In this document: positions 16,579 through 26,214 of the stretch, in pieces
Layout of the letters: the number at the start of each line of letters is the position of its first letter
How positions within the stretch are numbered: position 1 is the first letter of the stretch
Origin: Paracoccaceae bacterium
GTDB taxonomy: Bacteria; Pseudomonadota; Alphaproteobacteria; Rhodobacterales; Rhodobacteraceae
NCBI GenBank assembly: GCA_026989355.1
Contig: JALSJM010000005.1
Span: 470,717-534,716, forward strand
DNA length: 64,000 bases
Direction of reading: 5' to 3'
Program-made: the position numbers and the translations under genes
Notes under the pieces: generated by a model
The model's input: the letters and a program-made list of their open reading frames with translations, nothing else
What the model was told of the DNA's origin: nothing
Database searches by the model: none

Positions 16579-19500
16579 TCAGGCCGCCCGGCGGCGCCGT
16601 TTTCCGGTCACCGCCAGCCAGACACCCCCGAACACATAGCCGCTCAGAACAAGCGCCGCCGCACCGGCAACAAACAGCCCGAAGGCTGCGGGCATCTGTG
16701 GCAGGCTGGCAAGGGCAGGGAACACCGCCGCCAGCGCTTCGGGCAGGGTGCCCTGCAGCAGCACCGCGCCCAGCGTTGCGGCAAACCACGCAACCAGCAA
16801 CAGCATCAGGCCGGCCATCAGCCGGCGCAGCGCCCCCGCCCGCATCCCCGAAGCGCCGGCGGCAAGGGCACGGCGCAGCGCCCGCAGCTGGCGCCGCAGG
16901 TCAAGCTGCATGGCCAGCAGCGCCGGCACCAGGGCCAGCACCAGAACCATCCCGAAACCCAGCCCATAGACCAGGGTGATCACCGTCGGTTTCAGGAACT
17001 GCGCCTGCGAAGAGCTTTCAAACAGGAGCGGTGCCAGCCCCATCACCGTGGTAAGCGTTGTCAGCAACACCGCCCGCAGCCTGTCGGATGCACCGTCGAT
17101 GATTGCCGGGATCAGGCCGCGTTCGCGCGCGTGTTCATCGATTGTCGTCACCAGCACGATGGAATCGTTGATGATGATGCCGGTCATCCCCAGCAGCCCC
17201 ACGACCGTGAACATCGAAAGCGGCACCCCGTGCAGCCAGTGCCCGAATATGGTGCCCACCAGGCCGAAGGGGATGATCGCCATCACCACCAGCGGGCGGG
17301 TCCAGCTGGCGAATATCCAGGCCAGGGTCAGATAGATCCCGATCAGCCCCAGCAGGAATCCGAGCATCGCATCGGAAAGGAATGCGCGCTCGTCCTCGGC
17401 CTGCCCCGACAGTTGCCAGGTCACGCCGAAATCGCGCTCGATCCGTGGCAGGATGGCCGAACGCAGGGCCTCGGTGATTTCGCTCGCGCGGGCCGGATCG
17501 TCTTCGCTGAGCGATCCGGTAACCGATACCAGCCGCACGCCATTTTCCCGTTTCACCTCCGAAAACCCGCGGGTTTCGGAGGCGGTAACGATATCGGCCA
17601 GCGGCACGTAATGGCCGGCAGGGGTGCGAATCTGCATCCGGTCCAGGAAATCGGCGGCCAGTTCGCCCTCGGGAAGGCGCACGCTGACGGTTGCCGAACG
17701 CGTGCCAGCGGGAAAGCTTGCGGCTTCGATCCCGTTCAGCCGGTTGCGCAGCACACGGCCGAGTTCGTCGATCGAAAAGCCCAGGGCCTTGCCCTGAGGC
17801 GTGAGATCAAGCTCCAGTTCCGACTTGTCATAGGCCAGGCTGTCCTCAAGGCCCGATACCTCGGGGTATCGTGAAAGCGCCGCCTTCAGCGCCTCGGCTG
17901 CTGCCTTGAGGGTGGCGGAATCACGGCCGTAGAGCTTGATGTCGATCCCGTCGCCGCCCGGCCCCGCATGCCAGCCGCGGAAGCTTACCACCTCGGCCAG
18001 AGGGTGCTTGCGCACCTCTTTCTGAAGATCGGCCAGGAAGCGGAAAGACGAATAGGGCCGCAGGTCCGGATCGATCAGTTCGATGGCAACCGAGCCGAGC
18101 AGATCCCTGTCCTTCCCGCCGACCCCGGCCAGGCCGGGGCCGGTGTTGCCGCCGATTCCCGCCACCACGAACCTGACAGGATTGCGGCCGTATCTTTCCT
18201 CATAGTCGCGCCCCGTTGCCTCGGTGGCACGCTGCATCTCGCGCATCATCTCCAGAGCATCAGCGCGGGTGGCGCCATCGGCCATGGCGAAATTTCCGGT
18301 GATCGAAGGGCGCTCGGGGGCGTTGAAGAAACGCCACTGCACATCGCCCCGGATCACGAACGACACCTGCCATGCCAGCAGCAGCACCGCCCCCGACAGC
18401 AGCGGATAGCGCAGCCGCACGACCCACCCCATCAGGGGGCGGAACAGACGCTGGCGAAAGCGGAAGAAGCCCCGGTTGAAGATGCGGCTTGGCCAGTCAT
18501 ACCAGCGATCGCGCGCGGAACGGGCCAGCGCATGGGCCATGTGCCTGGGCAGAATCAGGAAACATTCCACCAGCGAAGCCAGCAGCACCGCAACCACCGT
18601 GAAGGGGATATCGGCGATCAGCTTGCCCATCGCGCCGCCCACCACCATCAGCGTGAAAAAGGCGATGACGGTGGTGACTGTCGCCGAAAACACCGGCGCG
18701 GCCATGCGGCGGGCAGCGTTCTCGGCCGCCACCACGGGCGGTTCACCCAGACGGCGGGCGCGGAAATCGGCGTGTTCGCCGACCACGATCGCATCATCCA
18801 CCACCATGCCAAGGGTAATGATCAGCGCAAACAGGGAAATCATGTTGATGGTGATCCCCGCCGCATACATCAGCGCCAGCGCCGTCAGGATCGAAACCGG
18901 AATACCGACCGCCACCCAGACCGCAGTGCGCGCGTTCAGGAACAGGAACAGCAGCGCCAGCACCAGAGCCAGCCCCACAAGGCCGTTGTCAAGCAGCATG
19001 TCGAGCCGCGCCGAAATGGCCTCGGCCCGGGTGCGGATCAGGGTGATTTCCACCCCGGGCGGCAGGATGGCTTCCATTTCCCGGGCCACCTGCTCGACGG
19101 TGCGCTGAATGGCGATCGCATCGCCCTTGGCAGAGCGGTCAACCCGCACCGAAACCGCCGGGTGTTCGCCCACGAAATAGGCACGCTCGCGATCGGGGCC
19201 TTCGGTGAACACGCGCGCCACGTCTCCGATGGCAAGCCTTTCCTTTCCCGTCTCGCTGCGCAGCACGATATCCGCGATCTCGGCCGCCGCACGCCGCGCA
19301 GAGCCGGCGCGCACCCGAACATCGGCCGCCCCCACGTCACCGGCCGGATCCGCGGTAACCTCCTCGGCCACGGCGGCAGCGATCTCGGACATCGAAAGCC
19401 CGTAGCGGATCAGGTTTGCCGAAGGCACCTCGATCACCACGCCGGGCGCCGCCACACCCCGGATCGTGGTGCGGGTGACGCCCTCGGAAAACAGCCGGGA

Positions 19501-20001
19501 GACAAGCTCGTCGGCAAAACGCCCCAGCTGATCGGCCCCGACAGGGCCGGCAATGACCAGATCGGTCACCCGATCGCGCCACCGGGCACGGCGCACCTCC
19601 GGTGCCTCGGCCTCGTCGGGCAGGGTGGAAATGACATCGATCGCCGTTTTCACATCGGCCTCGGCGCGGGCCATGTCCCGGCCGGGCTCGAATTCCATGT
19701 CGATACTGGCAAGACCTTCGGCCGAACGCGCCCGGGTTCGGGTAACCCCTTCAACTGCCAGCAGCACGGGGTCAAGCACCTGCACGATCCCCCGATCGAC
19801 ATCTTCGGCCCCCGCCCCCGGCCATTCCACGCTGACAGTGATTCCGTTGATCACGATATCGGGAAAGAACTGGGTGCGCAGCTTGGGCAACACCACAAGC
19901 CCGATCGCCAGAAGCACCACCAGAAGCAGGTTGGCGGCGGTGCGATGGCGGGTGAAATAGGAAAGGATCCCCGCCGCCGAAGGGGGCAGTGCGCGGGCCA
20001 T
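16579..20001 (-). CDS. RND-family efflux transporter, inner membrane pump, with C-terminal extension
   Basis: A 1140-residue AcrB/MdtB-type proton-driven pump. The N-terminal helix and porter start (RTQFFPDI near residues 42-49), the proton-relay Asp pair D402-D403 in GMVVDDAIVVGEH, and the duplicated helix bundles are clear. The usual pump ends near residue 1035; here about 105 more residues follow, with two extra hydrophobic helices (about 1061-1082 and 1106-1131) and a basic tail KRRRRAA. The start MARALPP at 20001 is preferred because it lies one base after the adaptor stop (TGAGATG). Drug or metabolite substrates cannot be read from sequence. No outer-membrane factor gene is nearby. Confidence 0.94.
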   Translation of the reverse strand: MARALPPSAAGILSYFTRHRTAANLLLVVLLAIGLVVLPKLRTQFFPDIVINGITVSVEWPGAGAEDVDRGIVQVLDPVLLAVEGVTRTRARSAEGLASIDMEFEPGRDMARAEADVKTAIDVISTLPDEAEAPEVRRARWRDRVTDLVIAGPVGADQLGRFADELVSRLFSEGVTRTTIRGVAAPGVVIEVPSANLIRYGLSMSEIAAAVAEEVTADPAGDVGAADVRVRAGSARRAAAEIADIVLRSETGKERLAIGDVARVFTEGPDRERAYFVGEHPAVSVRVDRSAKGDAIAIQRTVEQVAREMEAILPPGVEITLIRTRAEAISARLDMLLDNGLVGLALVLALLFLFLNARTAVWVAVGIPVSILTALALMYAAGITINMISLFALIITLGMVVDDAIVVGEHADFRARRLGEPPVVAAENAARRMAAPVFSATVTTVIAFFTLMVVGGAMGKLIADIPFTVVAVLLASLVECFLILPRHMAHALARSARDRWYDWPSRIFNRGFFRFRQRLFRPLMGWVVRLRYPLLSGAVLLLAWQVSFVIRGDVQWRFFNAPERPSITGNFAMADGATRADALEMMREMQRATEATGRDYEERYGRNPVRFVVAGIGGNTGPGLAGVGGKDRDLLGSVAIELIDPDLRPYSSFRFLADLQKEVRKHPLAEVVSFRGWHAGPGGDGIDIKLYGRDSATLKAAAEALKAALSRYPEVSGLEDSLAYDKSELELDLTPQGKALGFSIDELGRVLRNRLNGIEAASFPAGTRSATVSVRLPEGELAADFLDRMQIRTPAGHYVPLADIVTASETRGFSEVKRENGVRLVSVTGSLSEDDPARASEITEALRSAILPRIERDFGVTWQLSGQAEDERAFLSDAMLGFLLGLIGIYLTLAWIFASWTRPLVVMAIIPFGLVGTIFGHWLHGVPLSMFTVVGLLGMTGIIINDSIVLVTTIDEHARERGLIPAIIDGASDRLRAVLLTTLTTVMGLAPLLFESSSQAQFLKPTVITLVYGLGFGMVLVLALVPALLAMQLDLRRQLRALRRALAAGASGMRAGALRRLMAGLMLLLVAWFAATLGAVLLQGTLPEALAAVFPALASLPQMPAAFGLFVAGAAALVLSGYVFGGVWLAVTGKRRRRAA

Positions 20002-20002
20002 C

Positions 20003-21535
20003 TCAGCCGCCCATCCGGGCTTCGATCCGGGCCACCACCGCGGCCGGAACCCGTTCGCGCTGAAGCTCGCCAAGCACGCGCCGGCGGGCTTCGTCCGACA
20101 TGTCGGGACTGTTCTTCACAAAAGCCACAAGACGTGCGCGCCGGTCGGGGGCCAGAGCAATCAGTTCCGAAGCTCCTGCACCTGCCCCGGCCGCGCCCCC
20201 GCCACCAGCCGCCGCCGCGTTCATCGCATCCCCTGCCTCGGTGCCCGCTTCGCCGCCGGCATCGCTGCGCAGGGGCTGCACCCTGATGCCGGCACCAAGA
20301 AGCGGCGTGCGCCGGCGAACCACCAGCCGCCCGGCCAGATCCGGAGCGCGCACGATCACCTGGTTGCCCTGACGGCGCAGCAAGGTGACGGGCATTTCTT
20401 CCAGCCGGTTTCCGGCACCCAGAACCAGCGCCCTGTCGTGCGAATCCAGCGCCTGCGCCGGCAGCACCACCACATTGCGCAGCACCGGTTCCTCAAGACG
20501 GACCATGACGAAATCTCCGGGGCGCATCCCCGATGCATCCTCAAGGCGGGCAAACAGTTCACGCCCGGTCCGGCCTTCTCCGGTAGTGCCGCTTTCGCGC
20601 ATCAGCACCCCGGTTGCAACGATATCCACCCCCAGAACATCAAGCACCACCTCGGCCCGGCGCGGGATCAGACGGCCCGTTTCGTCAAGCAGGCGGGCAT
20701 ACTGGCTGGTCGATACGCGGAACGCCACCTCAAGCGCCGCCGGATCGATCAGCCGGGCAAGTCGCTCGTTCCGGGCCACGATGCCGCCGGCAACCACCGA
20801 CACCTGATCGAGTCGCCCTGCGAAAGGAGCGCGGATGGTGGTATCGGCAAGGCGGCGCTCGGCATCGGCCACCGCATTCCGTGCCCGCTCAAGGGCGATT
20901 TCGGCCTGGGCCAGGCGCGTTCCGGCCTGCTGCAACGCCTGCTGGCGGGTCAGCACCACCTGACGGGCGGCGGCATCGGCAAGTTCGGCCGCCTCGACAG
21001 CAGCATCGGTGCCCACGCCTCGCCGCTGCAGATCACGCTGCCGGGCCAGCGACCGGGCCCGCAGATCGGCCTGCGAGCGAGCCAGTTCCAGATCGGCGCG
21101 CGCCAGCGCCAGCGCCTGTTCGGCGCTTTCCCGCTCGGCGGCGGCCCCGGAAAGTTCCGTGCGCGCCAGCACCAGTTCCGAGCGGGCCTCGGCCGGATCG
21201 ATCTGCACCAGGATCTGGCCGGCCGCCACCTGACCGCCTTCGACGAACTCTTCGGCCAGTTCAACCACCCGCCCCGCAGCCGTGGCCCGCAGATCAAGGG
21301 TGCGCAGGCTGCGCAACTCGCCATTGGTTTCAAGAACCGGCGCGGTGTCGCGCAGCTCGGCTTTAACGACCTCAACGGAATACACCCGCTCATCGGGGGG
21401 CATCATGTGGGCGGCGCGGCTGCGGCGTTCTTCGAGCGCCCCCACAAGCACACCCACCGCCCAGGCCAGAAGCCCCACGGCAAGCGCGAGCATGAAGAGG
21501 CCCATGAGACTGCGCCCGAGAAAACGCATCGGCAA
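20003..21535 (-). CDS. RND efflux periplasmic adaptor (HlyD/AcrA family), with C-terminal extension
   Basis: A 510-residue membrane-fusion protein. One N-terminal helix (about 9-33) anchors it; a biotinyl-lipoyl half (RATAAGRVVELAEEFVEGGQV), a long coiled coil rich in Ala/Arg/Glu (about 115-225), the second lipoyl half (IRAPFAGRLDQVSVVAGG) and beta-barrel domains follow in normal order. After about residue 416 there is a low-complexity Gly/Ala linker (about 425-456) and a charged helical tail (about 457-510), which ordinary adaptors lack. It is the first gene of the operon and directly precedes the pump gene. Adaptor and pump together would join an outer-membrane channel encoded elsewhere. 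Confidence 0.93.
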   Translation of the reverse strand: MPMRFLGRSLMGLFMLALAVGLLAWAVGVLVGALEERRSRAAHMMPPDERVYSVEVVKAELRDTAPVLETNGELRSLRTLDLRATAAGRVVELAEEFVEGGQVAAGQILVQIDPAEARSELVLARTELSGAAAERESAEQALALARADLELARSQADLRARSLARQRDLQRRGVGTDAAVEAAELADAAARQVVLTRQQALQQAGTRLAQAEIALERARNAVADAERRLADTTIRAPFAGRLDQVSVVAGGIVARNERLARLIDPAALEVAFRVSTSQYARLLDETGRLIPRRAEVVLDVLGVDIVATGVLMRESGTTGEGRTGRELFARLEDASGMRPGDFVMVRLEEPVLRNVVVLPAQALDSHDRALVLGAGNRLEEMPVTLLRRQGNQVIVRAPDLAGRLVVRRRTPLLGAGIRVQPLRSDAGGEAGTEAGDAMNAAAAGGGGAAGAGAGASELIALAPDRRARLVAFVKNSPDMSDEARRRVLGELQRERVPAAVVARIEARMGG

Positions 21536-21675
21536 GTTTCCCCTTTCCGCTTACTGTTTCCCGTCCCGGGTCCGGGCTCCGGTTCGAAGGCTGTCCGCCG
21601 GCAATGATACGCCTCTTGCCCGCCAAGGCCAAGCGGCGCTCTGCCACAGGCCGCGGCCCGGCTCTGGCGAAGGCG

Positions 21676-22218
21676 TTACTTGCGGCGCCGGTGTTCATCA
21701 AGCCGGGGCATGATCTCCACGAAATTGCAGGGGCGATAGCGGTAATCCAGCTGATATCTCAGGATCTCGTCCCAGGCATCGCGGCAGGCGCCGGGGCTGC
21801 CGGGCAGAGCGAACAGATAGGTGCCCTGCGCCACCCCCCCGGTAGCACGCGACTGCACCGCCGACGTGCCGATCTTCTGCCATGAAACATGCGTGAAGAC
21901 GGTGGCGAAAGCCTCGATTTCCTTTTCATACACATCCCGGTGCGCCTCGACGCTCACATCGCGCCCCGTCAGGCCGGTGCCGCCGGTGCTGATGATCACG
22001 TCCACGTCATCGCATGCGCACCAGGCCCGCAGCTGTGTGGCAATTGCCGCGCGCTCGTCGGGCAGGATCCTGCGATCGGCCAGGATATGGCCGGCCTCGG
22101 CAATCCTGTCGGCCAGCACCTGGCCCGATCTGTCCTCGGCCATGCTGCGGCTGTCGGATACGGTGAGCACCGCGATGCGCACCGGAATGAACTCGCGGCT
22201 CTCGTCAATCTTGCCCAT
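21676..22218 (-). CDS. moaB: Molybdopterin adenylyltransferase-type protein MoaB
   Basis: A 180-residue MoaB/Mog-family protein. ISTGGTGLTGRDVSVEA and the C-terminal FALPGSPGACRDAWDEIL are the molybdopterin-binding signatures. The enzyme prepares molybdopterin for metal insertion by MoeA. It overlaps the end of the uracil-DNA glycosylase gene by 14 bp, so the two are coupled. This is one of three molybdenum cofactor loci in the window (the others are at 5.7-9.0 kb and 32.4-33.1 kb). Confidence 0.94.
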   Translation of the reverse strand: MGKIDESREFIPVRIAVLTVSDSRSMAEDRSGQVLADRIAEAGHILADRRILPDERAAIATQLRAWCACDDVDVIISTGGTGLTGRDVSVEAHRDVYEKEIEAFATVFTHVSWQKIGTSAVQSRATGGVAQGTYLFALPGSPGACRDAWDEILRYQLDYRYRPCNFVEIMPRLDEHRRRK

Positions 22219-23062
22219 CGGGTTTCTCCTGGTTTTTCAGGCGGGTATGCAAAGACAGAAGATCCGCCCAGGCTTCGCGTTTGGCGGCCGGATTGCGCAG
22301 CAGATAGGCGGGGTGGAACATCGGCAGAACAGGGCGGCTGCCAAGCTCGTGCCAATGGCCGCGCAGGCGGGTGATGCCCCGCTGGCCCAGCAGCGCCTGA
22401 CAGGCGATGTTGCCCATCAGCACGATCACGTCGGGTGCAACCAGATCCACATGGCGCAACACGAAAGGGCGCATCATGGCGATTTCCTCGGAAGTCGGAT
22501 CCCGGTTCTGTGGCGGTCGCCAGGGCAGGATATTGGTGATGTAGAGCGCCTGTTCCGGGTCGGGCGCGCCCCGCGCAAGCCCGATCGCGGCGAACATGCG
22601 GTCAAGCAACTGCCCCGCGCGGCCCACGAAGGGGCGGCCGGCGCGGTCTTCATCGCGGCCGGGGGCCTCGCCGATCACCATGACCCGCGCCGCCGGATTG
22701 CCGTCGGCAAACACCAGGTTGCGCGCGCCCTTCTTCAGTTCGCAGTGATCGAAACCGGCCATCGCCGCACGCAGTTCCTCAAGCGTATCCGCAGCTGCCG
22801 CCGCACGCTCGGCCTCGGTCACCGGATCGACAGCCGGCAAATCGGCTTCGGTCGCTCCCCTGGCAGGGGGCTGGCCGGGCGGGGCCGGGGCCCCATCCCC
22901 CTTTCCCGCGGCCCTCTGCGCGGTTTCGGGCAGATCGAACCGGTTGACGGGATGATCCCCGATCGCCTCGTCGGCCCCCATATCGATCTGCCATTCAAGC
23001 GCTGCCAGAGCAGCCTCGGGGCACATCCGTTCGGGAAGGATCTGATCATCCGCGGAATCCAT
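22205..23062 (-). CDS. Uracil-DNA glycosylase, family 4-like, lacking most Fe-S cysteines
   Basis: A 285-residue glycosylase that would remove uracil from DNA. Motif [20 protein letters not shown] (131-150) and HPAYLLRNP (250-258) match family 4, which normally holds a [4Fe-4S] cluster on four cysteines. Here only Cys107 (FDHCELK) fits that pattern. The partner of the usual CxxC is Phe104, and the other two sites read PWRPP (Trp181) and MMRPF (Met197) in place of KCRPP and ACRPF. An N-terminal low-complexity region of about 90 residues precedes the core. It is divergent from pyrB and overlaps moaB by 14 bp. Confidence 0.88.
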   Translation of the reverse strand: MDSADDQILPERMCPEAALAALEWQIDMGADEAIGDHPVNRFDLPETAQRAAGKGDGAPAPPGQPPARGATEADLPAVDPVTEAERAAAAADTLEELRAAMAGFDHCELKKGARNLVFADGNPAARVMVIGEAPGRDEDRAGRPFVGRAGQLLDRMFAAIGLARGAPDPEQALYITNILPWRPPQNRDPTSEEIAMMRPFVLRHVDLVAPDVIVLMGNIACQALLGQRGITRLRGHWHELGSRPVLPMFHPAYLLRNPAAKREAWADLLSLHTRLKNQEKPDGQD

Positions 23063-23109
23063 GGCACCAGACTAGAGCGCGCCGCACTGATGGTAAATGC
23101 CCTTCCGGC

Positions 23110-23138
23110 TTGCCGGAGCCCGGAGCGCTTCCTATAAG
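23110..23138 (+). promoter_or_regulatory. pyrB promoter
   Basis: The -35 TTGCCG (23110-23115) and -10 TATAAG (23133-23138) are separated by exactly 17 bp. The predicted start of transcription is near 23145, followed by a GGGAAGG ribosome site (23151-23157) ahead of the ATG at 23164. Confidence 0.6.
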
Positions 23139-23163
23139 GCAGTCGGATCAGGGAAGGCGGAAC

Positions 23164-24123
23164 ATGGGTTTTCACGCGAAACATCTGCTGGGTATCGAAC
23201 AGCTGGAGCAGGATGAAATCCGTGTACTGCTCGATCTTGCCGAACGGTATGTCTCTCTCAATCGCGGCACGCGCAAACACTCAAGTGCGCTTGAGGGGCT
23301 CACCCAGATCAACATGTTCTTCGAAGCCTCGACCCGCACCCAGGCAAGCTTCGAGATCGCCGGCAAGCGGCTTGGCGCCGACGTGATGAACATGGCCATG
23401 CAGGCCAGTTCGATCAGGAAGGGCGAAACCCTGATCGACACGGCGCTGACGCTCAACGCCATGCACCCCGATCTTCTGGTGGTGCGTCACCCCCATTCGG
23501 GCGCGGTGAACCTGCTGGCGGAAAAGGTGAACTGCGCTGTTCTCAACGCCGGCGACGGACGCCACGAACACCCCACCCAGGCGCTGCTCGATGCCCTGAC
23601 CATCCGCCGCGAAAAGGATCGTCTGCAGCGTCTGACGGTGGCGATCTGCGGAGACATCGCCCATTCGCGCGTGGCGCGCAGCAACATCCTGCTGCTGGGC
23701 AAGATGGAAAACCGGGTGCGCCTTGTGGGGCCGCCCACCCTGATGCCGGCCCGGATCGGAGAATTCGGCGTGGAAGTGTTCGACGACATGCGCGAAGGGC
23801 TTGCCGGGGCCGATGTGGTGATGATGCTGCGCCTTCAGAAGGAACGGATGGATGGTGCCTTCATCCCATCGGCGCGCGAATACTATCACCGCTGGGGGCT
23901 TGATGCGGAAAAGCTTTCGCATGCAAAGGACGATGCGATCGTGATGCATCCGGGGCCGATGAACCGGGGTGTCGAGATCGACGGCACGATTGCCGATGAC
24001 ATCAACCGATCGGTAATCCAGGAGCAGGTGGAAATGGGCGTGGCCGTGCGCATGGCGGCAATGGATCTTCTGGCCCGGAACCTGCGCGCGGCCAAGGCCG
24101 GAAACCCGGAGCGGATGGCATGA
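23164..24123 (+). CDS. pyrB: Aspartate carbamoyltransferase catalytic subunit
   Basis: A 319-residue ATCase catalytic chain, which joins carbamoyl phosphate and aspartate in pyrimidine synthesis. The carbamoyl-phosphate motif STRT lies in [12 protein letters not shown], and [14 protein letters not shown] and the C-terminal [12 protein letters not shown] complete the active site. The start [10 protein letters not shown] has a good ribosome site; the longer in-frame start at 23110 lies inside the promoter. The degenerate dihydroorotase follows after 127 bp. No pyrI regulatory subunit gene is present, so the enzyme may be of the class that associates with a dihydroorotase homologue. Confidence 0.97.
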   Translation: MGFHAKHLLGIEQLEQDEIRVLLDLAERYVSLNRGTRKHSSALEGLTQINMFFEASTRTQASFEIAGKRLGADVMNMAMQASSIRKGETLIDTALTLNAMHPDLLVVRHPHSGAVNLLAEKVNCAVLNAGDGRHEHPTQALLDALTIRREKDRLQRLTVAICGDIAHSRVARSNILLLGKMENRVRLVGPPTLMPARIGEFGVEVFDDMREGLAGADVVMMLRLQKERMDGAFIPSAREYYHRWGLDAEKLSHAKDDAIVMHPGPMNRGVEIDGTIADDINRSVIQEQVEMGVAVRMAAMDLLARNLRAAKAGNPERMA

Positions 24124-24250
24124 GCGCCCGGCCGGCAGCAGCAGGGCGGAAATTCCCCGTTTCCGACAAATCCCGGCTTCAGATATGCCATGAATCCGGA
24201 ACAGGAAAGCGCACCAGCAGCCGCAAGGCCCGAACCGAAGCGAAACCAGC

Positions 24251-25540
24251 ATGCGGATACTGATCACCAATGCCCGCCTGATCGATCCCGAGGCCAACGG
24301 CACGCCCCCCGGCGCGGTGCTGATCGATGGCGAACGGATCGCGGATGTCTTCGATCGCCCGGCGCCCGAAGGCATCCCGGCCGATGCGCATCTCGATGCC
24401 GGCGGCAACTGTCTGGCGCCGGGTATCGTGGATATCGGCGTGAAGGTGTGCGAACCCGGTGAACGCCACAAGGAAAGCTATCGGTCCGCCGGGGCGGCGG
24501 CGGCGGCCGGGGGGATTACCACCATGGTCACCCGGCCCGATACCCTGCCCGCCATCGACAGCCCCGAAACCCTTGAATTCGTTACCCGCCGCGCTGCCGT
24601 GGCCGCACCGGTCAACATCTGCCACATGGCCGCCCTGACCAGAGGGCGCGCGGGGCAGGAAATGGTGGAAATCGGCTTTCTGAAGGATGCCGGCGCCGTG
24701 GCCTTCACCGATTGCGACCAGGTGACAGAAGACACCAGGGTGTTCAGCCGCTGCCTTGCCTATGCCCGAAGCCTTGATGCACTGGTGATCGCCCATCCGC
24801 AGGATCCCGGCCTTTCGCGCGGCGCGGCGGCCACCTCGGGCAAGTTCGCCAGCCTGCGCGGTCTGCCCGCAGTTTCGCCGATGGCCGAACGGCTGGGGCT
24901 TGAGCGCGACCTGACCCTCGCCGAAATGACGGGTGCGCGCTACCATGCCGACAATCTTTCCACCGCCGCGGCCCTGCCCGCCCTGCGCCGCGCCAGGGAA
25001 GCCGGGCTTTCGGTAACGGCAGGCGTCAACATCCATCACCTGACACTGAACGAGCTCGACATCGGCGATTACCGCACCTTCTTCAAGCTGAAACCCCCCC
25101 TGCGCAGCGAGGATGACCGCATGGCGATGGTGGAAGCCCTGGGCGAGGGGCTGATCGACGTGATCTCTTCCATGCACACCCCGCAGGATGAGGAAAGCAA
25201 GCGCCTGCCCTATGAAGAAGCCGCCTCGGGCGCCGTGGGGCTTGAAACCCTGCTGCCCGCCGCCCTGCGCCTGTATCACGCCGGGCATATCACCCTGCCG
25301 GCGCTGTTCCGGGCGCTTTCGCGCAATCCGGCCCGCCTGATGGGGCTGGCCAGCGGCCGGCTGGCCAGCGGCGCACCGGCCGATCTGGTGCTGTTCGATG
25401 TTGATGCGCCCTTCGTGCTTGACCGTTTTCGCCTGCGCTCGAAATCCAAGAACACCCCGTTTGACGGCGCCCGGATGCAAGGGCGTGTGCTGGCCACCTT
25501 CGTTGGCGGCAAACTGATATTCAGGAAGGAGCCGCACTGA
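24251..25540 (+). CDS. Dihydroorotase homologue, catalytically degenerate (PyrC' type)
   Basis: A 429-residue amidohydrolase-fold protein of the dihydroorotase family. In active enzymes the metal-binding motif is DxHVHLREPG; here it reads D61-I-G-V-K-V-C-E-P-G, so both histidines are replaced by Gly63 and Lys65. The usual catalytic TDHAPH is SMHTPQ, with the Asp replaced by Met. The substrate-side HHLTLNE is kept. It is therefore unlikely to hydrolyse dihydroorotate itself. In Pseudomonas an inactive PyrC' is a structural partner of ATCase, and the position right after pyrB fits that role. It overlaps plsY by TGATG. An active dihydroorotase should be encoded elsewhere. Confidence 0.9.
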   Translation: MRILITNARLIDPEANGTPPGAVLIDGERIADVFDRPAPEGIPADAHLDAGGNCLAPGIVDIGVKVCEPGERHKESYRSAGAAAAAGGITTMVTRPDTLPAIDSPETLEFVTRRAAVAAPVNICHMAALTRGRAGQEMVEIGFLKDAGAVAFTDCDQVTEDTRVFSRCLAYARSLDALVIAHPQDPGLSRGAAATSGKFASLRGLPAVSPMAERLGLERDLTLAEMTGARYHADNLSTAAALPALRRAREAGLSVTAGVNIHHLTLNELDIGDYRTFFKLKPPLRSEDDRMAMVEALGEGLIDVISSMHTPQDEESKRLPYEEAASGAVGLETLLPAALRLYHAGHITLPALFRALSRNPARLMGLASGRLASGAPADLVLFDVDAPFVLDRFRLRSKSKNTPFDGARMQGRVLATFVGGKLIFRKEPH

Positions 25541-26184
25541 TGCCCGAGCTCGTCACCAACACGAACGGCATTCTGCTGGCTGTCCTGATCGGCTATCTGC
25601 TGGGCTCGATCCCCTGGGGATTGGTGGTGGCCCGCGCGATGAACCTTGGCGACCTGCGCAGCATCGGTTCGGGCAACATCGGCGCCACCAACGTGCTGCG
25701 CACCGGCAACCGCAGGGCCGCAGCCCTGACCCTGCTGCTTGACATCGGCAAGGGCGCGGCGGCGGTGCTGATCGCCCGTGCGCTCTGGGCCGGGGATGCC
25801 GCACAGGTCGCGGCGCTGGCCGCCTTTCTGGGCCATTGCTATCCGCTATGGCTGAAATTCCGGGGCGGCAAGGGGGTGGCTACCTTCATCGGCATCATGC
25901 TGGCGCTTTCCTGGAAGGTGGGGCTTGCGGTGATCGGCACCTGGCTGCTGTTCGCCTTCACGCTCCGCTGGTCATCGCTGGCCGCGCTGGCCGCGGCGGC
26001 CAGCAGCACCATGTGGATGTTCATGTTCGGCAGAGGCGAAACCTTCTTCCTGGGTGTGGGGCTCACGGTGCTGATCTACTGGCGCCACCGCGAAAACATC
26101 CGCCGCCTCGAAGCGGGAACCGAGCCGAAGATCGGCCAGGGCGAAAGGCGCCCGGACGGGAAACCGGATGCGGACAAGGAATAG
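25540..26184 (+). CDS. plsY: Glycerol-3-phosphate acyltransferase PlsY
   Basis: A 214-residue polytopic membrane acyltransferase that transfers acyl from acyl-phosphate to glycerol-3-phosphate, the first step of phospholipid synthesis. The conserved loops GSIPWGLVVAR, IGSGNIGATNVLRTGN and FRGGKGVATFIG are all present. The charged C-terminal tail is short and polar. Translation starts within the stop of the dihydroorotase homologue (TGATG), an unusual coupling of lipid and pyrimidine genes that is, as I recall, widespread in Rhodobacterales. Confidence 0.97.
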   Translation: MPELVTNTNGILLAVLIGYLLGSIPWGLVVARAMNLGDLRSIGSGNIGATNVLRTGNRRAAALTLLLDIGKGAAAVLIARALWAGDAAQVAALAAFLGHCYPLWLKFRGGKGVATFIGIMLALSWKVGLAVIGTWLLFAFTLRWSSLAALAAAASSTMWMFMFGRGETFFLGVGLTVLIYWRHRENIRRLEAGTEPKIGQGERRPDGKPDADKE

Positions 26185-26214
26185 GCCGCGGCCGGGCGAA
26201 AGGCTCCCCGGCAT

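Noticed and set aside
17968-20286. Frame of 772 codons opposite the RND pump gene
   Set aside because: It is antisense to an unmistakable pump gene; the product is low-complexity and His/Gln/Arg-rich.
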